Part shown: piece after piece, positions 9,359 through 17,024 of the stretch
Position numbering within the stretch: the stretch's first letter is position 1
How the letters are laid out: the number at the start of each line of letters is the position of its first letter
DNA from: Ga0077536 sp943370145
Lineage (GTDB): Bacteria; Pseudomonadota; Gammaproteobacteria; Ga0077536
Direction of reading: 5' to 3'
Assembly: GCA_943370145.1 (NCBI GenBank)
Contig: CALRPY020000032.1
Span: forward strand, 1-51,131
Length of the DNA stretch: 51,131 nucleotides
Translations under genes and position numbers: made by a program
The notes under the pieces: model-generated
The model's database searches: none
The model's input: the letters and a program-made list of their open reading frames with translations, nothing else
What the model was told of the DNA's origin: nothing

Positions 9359-9378
9359 CGCCAGGGCTCGACCTGGCG
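9359..9378 (+). terminator. Candidate hairpin after maeB
   Basis: Stem CGCCAGG (9359-9365) and CCTGGCG (9372-9378) with a six-base loop, 20 bases after the maeB stop. No T-tract follows. Confidence 0.35.
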
Positions 9379-9871
9379 TAGGCTGGCGTCACGCTGACGG
9401 ACCCGGCAAACGCCTGCTTTACCTGCGCGTCACCTCCTGTGACTGTCTTGAAGCCCCATCGATGGCCCAGGTGCGCTACCTGTTCGTGGAGACTTCTTCT
9501 TCAAGTCGTTTCTGGGAATGACATTCAAGACTCTGCTTCCAAATCCTGATTCCGTGTACTTGATGTCGTTTCGAGGCCCGGCTCCCGGGTGACCGCCGTC
9601 GCCGGCTCGGGGACCTGAGTCCACTTTACGTGGACGTCAATGAAGAGCGGCGGCGTTCGGGTTGGAGCCTTTGGTATCGTGGCCCTGGACTCTCGCGCCT
9701 TGCACTGGGCATGTCTGACGTGTGCGTAATGCAACTTGACGTACAGGGAAATTTGGCGCTCCAGTGCGCCACGTGGGGTAAGCAGGTCACCGGGGACGGA
9801 CGCGGGAAGCCGAGGCGCCGCCGAAGAGTGCCCTGTGAGTCAGGAAAGCGGTGTCGGGCCGCGGCGGGCTT
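9379..9871. other. Gene-free interval with a palindrome and short direct repeats
   Basis: About 490 bases with no credible gene on either strand; open frames here are short and have compositions unlike their neighbours. The part 9480-9640 is visibly less GC-rich than the flanks. It holds a palindrome GTCCAC-TTTAC-GTGGAC (9619-9635) and two copies of GTCGTTTC (9505-9512 and 9565-9572). A decayed mobile element or repeat relic is possible, but I recognise no end or transposase. Confidence 0.5.
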
Positions 9872-10384
9872 TCAACGGGCGTTTTGGGACTTCAGGTCGG
9901 CGATCAGTGCGTCGAGCAGCCGGTCGATGGCGGACAGCGGCTTGTCATGCTCGTTGTACTGCATGGTGCCGCTCTCGCCGTCCGACCAGACGACCAGAGA
10001 GACGAAACCGCCGGCCGGGTTGCCGAGCGGGACTTTCTGCCGCACATCGGCCCGCAGGTTGAAGTAGTAGAAGCCGTAGCCATCCTTGTTCGCGACGAGG
10101 CGCAGGCGCAGCCTGGCAGCACCCGGCGAGGTGCGCGCTTCCTCCAGGCTCATGCTGGCAATCCCGGCCGCCGCCAGTCGACGCCGCGCCCGTTCCTCGA
10201 ACAGGGCGGGCTTGAGACCGTAGGCGACGAGTTCGGCGGGGATCCCGTCGGCGACGATCGCGAGCCCGGTGATGCCGTTCAGGGTCATGTACGAGAATTC
10301 GGGATCGCCCGCGGCGCGGGCCGCTGGCGCGAGTCCGCCTGCCGCGAGCAAGGCTACGGCAAGGATTGCGTGCAGGAGTTTCAT
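9872..10384 (-). CDS. Small exported protein of unknown function, coupled to dsbB
   Basis: 170 residues from the ATG at 10384, which overlaps the dsbB stop as ATGA; longer upstream versions of the frame run inside dsbB and are unlikely. A clear Sec signal peptide (MKLLHAILAVALLAAGGLAP, then ARAAGD) predicts a periplasmic protein of about 145 residues. The mature part has alternating polar and hydrophobic strands, for example SYMTLNGITGLAIVADGI and YGFYYFNLRADVRQKVPLG. It has no cysteine, so it is not itself a thiol oxidoreductase. I recognise no family. Translational coupling to dsbB suggests co-expression; whether it takes part in disulfide formation is unknown. Confidence 0.7.
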   Translation of the reverse strand: MKLLHAILAVALLAAGGLAPAARAAGDPEFSYMTLNGITGLAIVADGIPAELVAYGLKPALFEERARRRLAAAGIASMSLEEARTSPGAARLRLRLVANKDGYGFYYFNLRADVRQKVPLGNPAGGFVSLVVWSDGESGTMQYNEHDKPLSAIDRLLDALIADLKSQNAR

Positions 10385-10905
10385 CGCTTGTCCTCTCGAA
10401 CGGGGTTCGCCGATCGTGCCTGGATGAACTGGACGGCCAGCAGGATCAAAAGGCTCGCAAAGCAGACGACCGACCATTCGGCAATCGACAGCCCCAGGAA
10501 GGTCCAGTCGACTTTCGCGCAGTCCCCGGTACCGCGCAGCGTGCGCTTCAGCACTTCGAAGGGCGCGTACATCTCGAGCATGAACGACAGCCCGGGGCCG
10601 CATTCGGGTACCTGGTCAGCCGGCAGATGCTGCAGCCAGGTCTGGCGCGAAGCGACGCCGAGCCCCGCCAGGGCCGGCAGCCCCAGCAGCACTGAATAGA
10701 CGCGCTGTCCCGTCGGGCCCGGCCCGTGCAGCGTGGCGAGCAGCGCCAGCGCGGCGACGGCCATGTAGCAGACCCGCTGGAAGATGCACATCGGGCAGGG
10801 TTCGAGCCCGTCGACGAACTGCAGGTAGTAGCCGACGCCGAGCAGCGTCGCGCAGCCGAGCGCGATGGCAGCGAAGGCGAGGCGGGTTCCGAGCAGATCG
10901 AGCAT
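10381..10905 (-). CDS. dsbB: Disulfide bond formation protein DsbB
   Basis: 174 residues with four predicted membrane helices. The first periplasmic loop contains the redox pair CPMC (EPCPMCIFQRV). The second loop carries the other cysteine pair in PECGPG and GTGDCAKVDWT. Arg in FQRVCYM matches the quinone-site arginine that follows the CxxC motif. DsbB reoxidises periplasmic DsbA using quinone in the inner membrane; no dsbA is in the window. The length and cysteine layout match the family. It overlaps a small exported protein by four bases (ATGA). The ATG at 10905 is the natural start at the beginning of the first helix. Confidence 0.93.
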   Translation of the reverse strand: MLDLLGTRLAFAAIALGCATLLGVGYYLQFVDGLEPCPMCIFQRVCYMAVAALALLATLHGPGPTGQRVYSVLLGLPALAGLGVASRQTWLQHLPADQVPECGPGLSFMLEMYAPFEVLKRTLRGTGDCAKVDWTFLGLSIAEWSVVCFASLLILLAVQFIQARSANPVREDKR

Positions 10906-11073
10906 GGCGTGTTCCGGAGTCAGCTTGCGGTGAAGGGCGCCGGCATTCTAGCAGGCTGACCAGCGCCGGGCGGCGCCGGCTTGGCCATGCGCCCGCCGAC
11001 GTATGCCCGGATCTCGCCGCACCGTGCGCGGGCCCCGTGATCCCTGGCTGTGCTGTCCGCGGGAATCGGGGAC

Positions 11074-11184
11074 GACGCCGGCGAAGCCGTGCAGCGGTGC
11101 CGGCACTCGCTCGTCGATGCTGCGAAAACCGGTCCAGTGCGCGGGATCCGCCAGTTGGCTCGGGGCGGCGATGCGCACGAACCG
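11074..11184 (-). pseudogene. Remnant of a YheT-type alpha/beta hydrolase gene
   Basis: On the minus strand, about 37 codons read as a piece of a YheT-family hydrolase. WTGFRSIDERVPAPLHGFAG corresponds to WTDFRSFDHRVTAPLHGFAG of the intact hydrolase encoded at 24067-25050. Over 34 aligned residues 23 are identical. Neither the nucleophile region (GYSMGG) upstream nor the Asp/His part downstream is present. Downstream of the match the frame no longer resembles the family. It lies in the roughly 315-base gap between dsbB and the LytTR gene; the rest of that gap shows nothing recognisable. Confidence 0.6.
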
Positions 11185-11221
11185 GCGTTGCAGGATGCTC
11201 CTCGGGTGGGACTCACAGCCG

Positions 11222-12133
11222 TCAGCTGCGCAGCGTTACCGGTGCCTGGTAGCGGTCGCCGAAGCGGGTGCGGATTTCCGCTTGGCGGCGGCGGCTGACC
11301 GGCACGTCGACGCCGTTGCTCAAGGTCAGGACCAGCCCCTGCGCGGTGCGCCGCGAACGTGCGACGTGTGCACATGCGACCCAGTGCGCCCGGTGCACGA
11401 TGAGGCCAAGTTCGCCGAGTTCCTCGGCGGCGCGCGCCAGACTGTAGAGGAGCATTGCGCTGCCGCCTGCGGTCGTCACGTGCAGGTAGTTCAGGTCGGC
11501 GCGCAGATGAATGATGTCCGCGCCCAGGGCCTGCGGAAGCCTGGCCCGCAGGCCGCCGCCGGTCGCAGATTCGGCCGCGTTCGGTGGCTCGGGCGCCGAT
11601 GCCTCGGCCGCGTTCGCCTCCGGTGCACTGGCGGCCGTCACGCGCGCGGGCACGAGATAGGCCAGGTTGATCAGCAGCCAACTGCCGAGGAAGCTCGGCG
11701 CGAGACTGCCGAATTCGGCGAGGCTTGCGCGCAGCCAACCGTTCCGCGCGGCCTCCATGGGCCAGTCGGGAGGCCCGTCCGGCCCACCCGGGACGGGCCA
11801 CCAGGTCTCGAAGAGGATTGCCAGCGGCGTGAACACGATGGCGCCCCCAAGGCCGTAGATTGCCAGCTGGATTACGGACGGCAGACAGGCACAGGGGCCG
11901 CGTTGCAACAGCCCGCTAACGGCAGACACCGCGAGCAGCCCCGTGCCGATGTGTATGAACCAGTAGCCGAAGCGGGCTGCGAGTGCGAAGGGGCTGTCGC
12001 TGCCGCCGCCGGTGAAGCTGAACACGAGCGCGAGAGTGACGGTCCAGCCAGTCAGGTACCGGAGGAAGCCGGGACCGCGCGGCGGGGCCCGCAGACCGTT
12101 GGTGAAGTTTTCGAACCGTTCACGTAAACCCAT
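11222..12133 (-). CDS. Membrane-anchored LytTR-type DNA-binding regulator
   Basis: 303 residues. About four hydrophobic segments fill the first 180 residues (for example LTGWTVTLALVFSF, FLGSWLLINLAYLV). An Ala/Glu/Pro linker follows, then a C-terminal LytTR DNA-binding domain from about residue 205: IHLRADLNYLHVTTAGGSAM, LARAAEELGELGLIVHRAHW and the SNGVDVPVSRRR end. There is no receiver domain, so it belongs to the membrane-bound LytTR group, whose signal is usually sensed through the membrane part. The start at 12133 is set by GAGGGA six bases upstream; an upstream in-frame ATG at 12163 lacks such a site. It diverges from an outer-membrane barrel gene only 58 bases away, a likely target. 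Confidence 0.82.
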   Translation of the reverse strand: MGLRERFENFTNGLRAPPRGPGFLRYLTGWTVTLALVFSFTGGGSDSPFALAARFGYWFIHIGTGLLAVSAVSGLLQRGPCACLPSVIQLAIYGLGGAIVFTPLAILFETWWPVPGGPDGPPDWPMEAARNGWLRASLAEFGSLAPSFLGSWLLINLAYLVPARVTAASAPEANAAEASAPEPPNAAESATGGGLRARLPQALGADIIHLRADLNYLHVTTAGGSAMLLYSLARAAEELGELGLIVHRAHWVACAHVARSRRTAQGLVLTLSNGVDVPVSRRRQAEIRTRFGDRYQAPVTLRS

Positions 12134-12191
12134 GAATCCCTCGAGTTTATCCGCTGCGTACACTCCGCGAACTCAAAGCGGAGACCCCCTA

Positions 12192-12845
12192 ATGTACCTG
12201 CCTTTCCCAAGCCTTCGAACCACCCTTGCCAGCGGCTTGTGCGGTCTCGTCCTGTGCAGTCCCATGGTCGCGGCCGAGCCGTATGCACGACTCCTCGCCG
12301 GTGCGGGATTCATCGGTGACGAAGATCTCAAAGCAAGTGGCGCGCTGTCCGGCAGCGCCACAGCTGACACCGAAGCGGGATGGGTCACGACTGGCGCAGT
12401 CGGCTGGGCTGCCGGGCCGTGGCGGTTCGAGACGGACCTCAGCTACCGTCGCAACGGCCTCAAGGAGGCCCGCTTCATCGGTGCACCCGCCTTTCGAGAC
12501 GGTGATTTCGCATCGCTCGTGATCGGCGCGAACGTGATCCGTGAGTTCGACCTGCTGCCCGGCAACAACATCGTCGGTTACGCCGGTGCCGGGCTGGCCT
12601 ACTTCGAGGAAATCGACCTCGACCTCGAAGACGGTGCCGCCGGGCGCTCCTTCAGCGACAGCGGTGTCGGCCCGCAGGCGCTTGTCGGCGCCCGGTACGC
12701 GCTGTCGAAGCGCTGGGATCTCTTCGCCGAGTACCGCTATGTCCATGCCGGCAGCCTGTCCCTCACGGAAGAGGGCGGCACCGGACGGATCGAGGCCGAC
12801 TACGACGCGCACAGCGTGGCGGCGGGAATCGGCTTCCGGTTCTAG
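12192..12845 (+). CDS. Outer-membrane beta-barrel protein (OmpA/OmpX-like eight-strand type)
   Basis: 217 residues from the ATG at 12192, with GGAG eight bases upstream; an earlier in-frame ATG lies inside the divergent regulator gene. A signal peptide ends at PMVAA-EPYARLLAGAG. The mature part shows eight or so amphipathic strands, such as WVTTGAVGWAAGPWRFETDL, NNIVGYAGAGLAYFEEIDLD, and WDLFAEYRYVHAG. It ends with SVAAGIGFRF; a C-terminal Phe is the usual barrel-assembly signal. Likely a small porin-like or adhesin/stress barrel. The promoter lies in the 58-base gap shared with the LytTR regulator, which probably controls it. Confidence 0.8.
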   Translation: MYLPFPSLRTTLASGLCGLVLCSPMVAAEPYARLLAGAGFIGDEDLKASGALSGSATADTEAGWVTTGAVGWAAGPWRFETDLSYRRNGLKEARFIGAPAFRDGDFASLVIGANVIREFDLLPGNNIVGYAGAGLAYFEEIDLDLEDGAAGRSFSDSGVGPQALVGARYALSKRWDLFAEYRYVHAGSLSLTEEGGTGRIEADYDAHSVAAGIGFRF

Positions 12846-13236
12846 GGGCGGGTCGGGACGCCCTTTCAATCCACGGACAATCCACGGACCGGGTCATGGC
12901 AGCTGACCGAAAGGGCGGATGCGCTCGCGTTGGCATCTGGCCGTCGGTCTCGCCGGCAGCCCTGCTCCGCACGCCGGACCTGGTCAGCCGGTGCCTGGTG
13001 CGCGGGGACGCCGGGACCGGGCAGCGTGGGCGGGGCGAGCAGGGCGACATGGACGCGCCGGCCCCCCGCGCACGGGTGCCTCCGCCGCAAGTCACCAGCG
13101 CGAGCGCCCCGAACGCGGCCGCGCACACGCGTTGGACGATGCGCACAGGGCAGGGTCCCGGCCCTCGTGCCGGCCATGGCCAAGTCCCGTGGACCCGGGG
13201 CACCGCCTGACTGGCCGCCTTCCACATGGACGCTTC
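12846..13236. other. Gene-free interval upstream of the two-component system
   Basis: About 390 bases. Open frames on both strands are Arg/Pro/Gly rich and lack ribosome sites. One minus-strand frame has a short lipoprotein-like start (GTG near 13146) but degenerates at once. Nothing here is supported as a gene. Confidence 0.5.
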
Positions 13237-13252
13237 TTCACGAGATTTTCAC
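13237..13252 (+). promoter_or_regulatory. TTCAC direct repeat, 11-base period, in front of the response-regulator gene
   Basis: TTCAC at 13237-13241 and 13248-13252, one helical turn apart, 24 bases before the response-regulator ATG. OmpR-family regulators normally bind such tandem direct repeats. The same motif recurs in front of the downstream biosynthetic operon (15330-15356). Binding is inferred. Confidence 0.4.
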
Positions 13253-13275
13253 GTTCTGTCGAGTAGGGATCCCGG

Positions 13276-13998
13276 ATGGCCGAATGCAGCGCATCAGACA
13301 CCACGAAGAGCCGAATCCTGCTCGTGGAGGACCATCGCGATCTGGCCGAAATGGTCGTCGCCTATCTCGAACGACGAGGTTACGCCGCGGATTATGCGGC
13401 GGACGGCGTCACCGGCCTGCATCTTGCGGTGACATCCGTCTACGACGTCATCGTGCTCGACCTGTCACTGCCCGGGCTCGACGGCATGGAATTCTGCCGA
13501 CGCCTGCGCGAAGACGCGCGCTCCCCGGTCCCCATGCTGATGCTGACGGCACGCGATACCGTCGGCGATCGCATCGCCGGCTTGCGCGCTGGGGCGGACG
13601 ATTACATGGTCAAGCCATTCGACATCAACGAACTCGAGGCGCGCCTGCAGGCCCTGCTGCGCCGCTCACGGCAGCAGGTCACTTCAACGGTACTGCGAGT
13701 GGGGGACCTGACCCTCGACACCGGGACGCTCGAGGCGCGGCGTGACGGCCGCGTCCTGCCCCTGACGCCGACGGCACTCGGCCTGCTCGAAGCGCTGATG
13801 CGCGCCTCGCCGCGCGTGCTGACACGGGCCGAACTGGAATTCGCGCTGTGGGGAGACGAGCCACCCGACAGCGATGCCCTGCGCAGCCACCTCTACCTGC
13901 TGCGCCGCGCCGTCGACCGGGATGCCGCGATCCCGCTTGTGCATACCGTCAAACATCGTGGCTACCGCGTGGCCGTGCTGGATGAAGCCGGGCGCTGA
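13276..13998 (+). CDS. OmpR-family response regulator
   Basis: 240 residues. The receiver domain has the acidic pair ED at residues 18-19, phosphoacceptor Asp62 (VIVLDLSLPG), Thr91 (LMLTARD) and Lys113 (MVKPFDINELEARL). The C-terminal winged helix has LTPTALGLLEALMRASPRVL, ELEFALWGDEPPDSDALRSH and VHTVKHRGYRVA. This is the standard two-domain layout and length. It overlaps the sensor kinase gene by 17 bases, so the two form one system. A seven-gene polyene-type operon on the same strand follows the kinase after 172 bases and is the likely target, with possible autoregulation through the TTCAC repeats. Confidence 0.93.
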   Translation: MAECSASDTTKSRILLVEDHRDLAEMVVAYLERRGYAADYAADGVTGLHLAVTSVYDVIVLDLSLPGLDGMEFCRRLREDARSPVPMLMLTARDTVGDRIAGLRAGADDYMVKPFDINELEARLQALLRRSRQQVTSTVLRVGDLTLDTGTLEARRDGRVLPLTPTALGLLEALMRASPRVLTRAELEFALWGDEPPDSDALRSHLYLLRRAVDRDAAIPLVHTVKHRGYRVAVLDEAGR

Positions 13999-15268
13999 CC
14001 TCGCCCGGCGCCTGGGTCGACCGTTCCTGCTCCAGGCGGCGGCGATCACGCTGGTCGCGCTGCTCGGCGTGTTTGCCACCGCGCACGTCCTCGAGAACCA
14101 GCTGATGCGCGAGGCGCTGCGTGCCGAGGCCGACTTCTTCTGGGCGCGTCTCGAGGCGGATCCCGGGATCGCCCCGCCACATACGAAGAACCTCCGCGCA
14201 TACCTGCTGCCGCCGGACACCGAGACCGACCTGCCGCGCTGGCTGCGCAAGCTGCAACCCGGATACCACGCACTGCCTGCCGAGGCCAATCATGCGGTCG
14301 GGCTGGTGACCCGGCGCGGCGAGCGCACGCTCGTCCTCGTGTTCGACATGGAGGAGGTGCAGGACATCGCGATGTACTTCGGGCTGTTCCCGCTCGCCGG
14401 CCTGCTGGTCCTGCTCTATCTGAGTTCGTGGCTCGCGCTGCGCGCGTCGCTGCGCGTGGTCTCGCCCATCACCCGGCTGACCCGCGCCGTGCAGGCGCTG
14501 GACATCGAGAAGCCCGACGCCGCGGCGTTCCGCGCGCTCGCCGACCTCCGCAGCGCCGAGCACGAGGTCTCGGTGCTGGCGGGCGCGCTCGCCGCGCTGG
14601 TGGAGCGCATCGACGCCTTCGTCGCGCGTGAGCGTGAGTTCACGCGCGACGCCAGCCATGAGCTGCGGACGCCGCTGGCTGTGATGAAGTTGGCCGGCCT
14701 CATCCTGCGCGAGGATCCGGGGACGCCCCCGCATCAGCTCAATGAACTTGCCCGAGTGTCCCGCGCGGTCGCGCGCATGGAGGAACTCGTCGAGACCTTC
14801 CTCGTGCTCGCCCGCGAAGGCCACGGTGCGCTGCCCCCCGACGAGGTCTCGCTGGGCAGTGTGGTCGCCGGGGAAATAGAGCTGTGCAGTGCGTTGCTCG
14901 GCGACAAGCCCATCAGCGTCTCGCTGACGCGGGTCTCGGATCCGCCGCTGTCGGCGCCGGTCGGCATCGTCAAAGTGCTCGTCGGCAACCTCTTGCGCAA
15001 TGCATTCACCCACACGCGTGCCGGATACGTGCGCGTTCAAGTCGACAGCGGGGAACTCGTCATCGAAGACTCCGGCCCGGGCATGAGCCCCGAACAGATC
15101 GCCAAGGCGACCGATCTGTTTTACCGCGGAGCCGGTGGCGCGGGCGGGCACGGCATCGGTCTGTCCGTCGTCAAGCGCCTGTGCGATCGCTACGGCTGGC
15201 AGCTGTCGATGCACAGCAAGGCAGGCCACGGCACCTGCGTCGTCGTGCGCTTCGCGCCGGCTGCCTGA
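13982..15268 (+). CDS. Sensor histidine kinase of the OmpR-type system
   Basis: 428 residues from the ATG at 13982, inside the end of the response-regulator gene. Membrane helix 1 covers about residues 15-35 (LLQAAAITLVALLGVFATAH). A short periplasmic sensor of about 80 residues follows (contains the LPPDTETDLPRWLRKLQPGY stretch), then helix 2 (LFPLAGLLVLLYLSSWLAL). A HAMP-like linker leads to the HisKA domain with phosphoacceptor His in DASHELRTPLAVMK. The ATPase domain has the N box GNLLRNAFTHT, G1 IEDSGPGMS and G2 GGHGIGLSVVKRLC. All catalytic motifs are present. The sensor domain resembles those of small fatty-acid- or metal-responsive kinases, but the ligand cannot be named. Confidence 0.92.
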   Translation: MKPGADLARRLGRPFLLQAAAITLVALLGVFATAHVLENQLMREALRAEADFFWARLEADPGIAPPHTKNLRAYLLPPDTETDLPRWLRKLQPGYHALPAEANHAVGLVTRRGERTLVLVFDMEEVQDIAMYFGLFPLAGLLVLLYLSSWLALRASLRVVSPITRLTRAVQALDIEKPDAAAFRALADLRSAEHEVSVLAGALAALVERIDAFVAREREFTRDASHELRTPLAVMKLAGLILREDPGTPPHQLNELARVSRAVARMEELVETFLVLAREGHGALPPDEVSLGSVVAGEIELCSALLGDKPISVSLTRVSDPPLSAPVGIVKVLVGNLLRNAFTHTRAGYVRVQVDSGELVIEDSGPGMSPEQIAKATDLFYRGAGGAGGHGIGLSVVKRLCDRYGWQLSMHSKAGHGTCVVVRFAPAA

Positions 15269-15329
15269 TCCACGCCGTTCCCTTCCGCGCCGCCTCGCAT
15301 TCGCGTGCCCGCGCAGATTTGACGTTTCC

Positions 15330-15356
15330 TTCACATCCCCGCGACGAAACCTTCAC
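15330..15356 (+). promoter_or_regulatory. TTCAC direct repeat, 22-base period, in front of the crt-like operon
   Basis: TTCAC at 15330-15334 and 15352-15356, both within CCTTCAC, spaced by two helical turns. They lie in the 172-base gap between the kinase gene and the first desaturase gene. They match the motif before the response-regulator gene. No good -10 box was found downstream. Confidence 0.4.
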
Positions 15357-15440
15357 CCGCCGCCTTCGATGATGCCTCCCGCCTCAGGCAACGCAGCGCC
15401 GAGGCCTAATCCAGAGTGGACTGCGGAGGAGAACACCAGC

Positions 15441-17024
15441 GTGTTGACCATTTCACCCCCAGGCGTCCCGCGACAGCAGCGGGTTGTCATCGTCGGTGCC
15501 GGGCCCGGTGGCCTCGCCAGCGCGATGCTGCTCGGCGCGGCCGGTTTCGATGTCACCGTGCTCGAGGCCCGCGACCGCGTCGGCGGCCGCACGTCCGCGC
15601 TGGAGGCGGACGGCTATCGCTTCGATCTCGGACCGACGTTCTTCCTGTACCCGCAGATCCTGCGCGAAATCTTCGAGATGTGCGGACGCCGACTCGATGA
15701 GGAGGTCGAACTGATGCGCCTCGACCCGCACTACCGGCTGCTGTTCGGCGCCGGCGGCGAGTTGCGCGCCACGTCCGATCTCGCGCGGATGCAGGCCGAA
15801 ATCGCGCGCCTGTGTCCGGCCGACGCGCCGCGGCTGCCGGATTATCTCGCCGACAACCGGCGCAAGCTTGCCGCGGCAACGCCAGTCCTGCAGTCGCCGG
15901 TCGCGGGCCTCCGCGACCTGCTGCGGTTGGACCTGCCGCGCATCGCGGCCTGTCTGCGCCCGCTGACCAGCGTCGACGCCGATCTCCGCCGCTTCTTCAG
16001 CGACCCGCGCGTGCGTCTCGCGTTCACGTTCCAGAGCAAGTACCTCGGCATGTCGCCTTTCAAGTGCCCGAGCCTGTTCAGCATCCTGTCCTATCTCGAG
16101 TACGAGCACGGGATCTTCCACCCACGCGGCGGTTGTGCGGCCGTCAGCGACGCGATGGCGCGCGTCGCGACATCGCTCGGCGTCGACATCCGGCTCGGCG
16201 AGCCTGTCGAAGGTTTCGATTTCAACGGCCGACGGCCGGTCGCCGCGCGCACCCGGCACGGGCGATATGCCTGCGATGCGCTGGTGATCAACGCCGACTT
16301 CGCCGACACGATGACCCGCCTCGTCCCCGACCAGCTGCGGCGGCGCTGGCGCGACGCCAAAATCGAGCGCAAGCGCTTCTCCTGTTCGACCTACATGCTC
16401 TACCTCGGTCTCGAGGGCAGCTGTCCCGGTGTCGAACACCACAACATCTACCTCGACGCCGACTACCAGGCCGAACTCGACGACATCGAAGTCCATCACC
16501 GGCTCAGCGCGAATCCGTCGTTCTATGTCCAGAACGCGGTGGTCAGCGATCCGTCGCTGGCGCCGCCCGGGCATTCCGCGCTGTACGTGCTGGTGCCTGT
16601 GACGCATCTCGCGGGCAAGGTCGACTGGACCAGGGTTCGGGCGCAGTTCCGCGCGAGGGTCCTCGACAGACTGGCGCTGCTCGGCATCGAAGACGTTGCG
16701 CGACGGATCCGCTTCGAACGCGAGGTCACGCCGCTCGATTGGGCGCGCGATCTGCGGATCTACCGCGGCGCGACCTTCAACCTCGCACACAACCTCGGCC
16801 AGATGCTGCATCGGCGGCCGCATAACCGGTTCGAAGACCTCGATGGCGTCTACCTCACCGGCGGTGGCACCCACCCGGGCAGCGGTCTTCCGGTGATCTT
16901 CGAGTCGGCACGCATCAGCGCGCGACTGCTCGCGGAAGACCTCGGGGTGCGGCCGGTCTGGTCGGCCCCGTCCGACGTCCCTGCCCGAGCCGCCGCGCAG
17001 GCGGTCGTGGCCGCTGCGCCGTGA
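15441..17024 (+). CDS. CrtI/CrtN-type carotenoid desaturase or oxidase, first copy
   Basis: 527 residues from the GTG at 15441, chosen because GGAGGA lies ten bases upstream; two ATGs at 15369 and 15372 have no ribosome site. The N-terminus has the FAD dinucleotide fold VVIVGAGPGGLASAMLLG and VLEARDRVGGRTSALEADGY. FDLGPTFFLYPQ and the C-terminal FAD segment VYLTGGGTHPGSGLPVIFES are CrtI-family hallmarks. The enzyme would desaturate or oxidise a polyene (phytoene, diapophytoene or similar) at the membrane. With a second CrtI-like protein, an aldehyde dehydrogenase, an acyltransferase and a glycosyltransferase downstream, it fits staphyloxanthin-like C30 pathways, where CrtN desaturates and CrtP oxidises an end methyl. 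Which of the two roles it plays cannot be told. Its stop overlaps the next start as GTGA. Confidence 0.85.
   Translation: MLTISPPGVPRQQRVVIVGAGPGGLASAMLLGAAGFDVTVLEARDRVGGRTSALEADGYRFDLGPTFFLYPQILREIFEMCGRRLDEEVELMRLDPHYRLLFGAGGELRATSDLARMQAEIARLCPADAPRLPDYLADNRRKLAAATPVLQSPVAGLRDLLRLDLPRIAACLRPLTSVDADLRRFFSDPRVRLAFTFQSKYLGMSPFKCPSLFSILSYLEYEHGIFHPRGGCAAVSDAMARVATSLGVDIRLGEPVEGFDFNGRRPVAARTRHGRYACDALVINADFADTMTRLVPDQLRRRWRDAKIERKRFSCSTYMLYLGLEGSCPGVEHHNIYLDADYQAELDDIEVHHRLSANPSFYVQNAVVSDPSLAPPGHSALYVLVPVTHLAGKVDWTRVRAQFRARVLDRLALLGIEDVARRIRFEREVTPLDWARDLRIYRGATFNLAHNLGQMLHRRPHNRFEDLDGVYLTGGGTHPGSGLPVIFESARISARLLAEDLGVRPVWSAPSDVPARAAAQAVVAAAP

Noticed and set aside
9430..9734. Short minus-strand frames in the gene-free patch after maeB
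   Set aside because: No start signal, no recognisable product and odd composition; no transposase motif.
12763..13146. Minus-strand frame with a lipoprotein-like beginning (hydrophobic stretch then CGGG) from a GTG near 13146
   Set aside because: No ribosome site, the following sequence is Arg/Pro-rich and unlike a folded protein, and it runs into the barrel gene; at best a relic.
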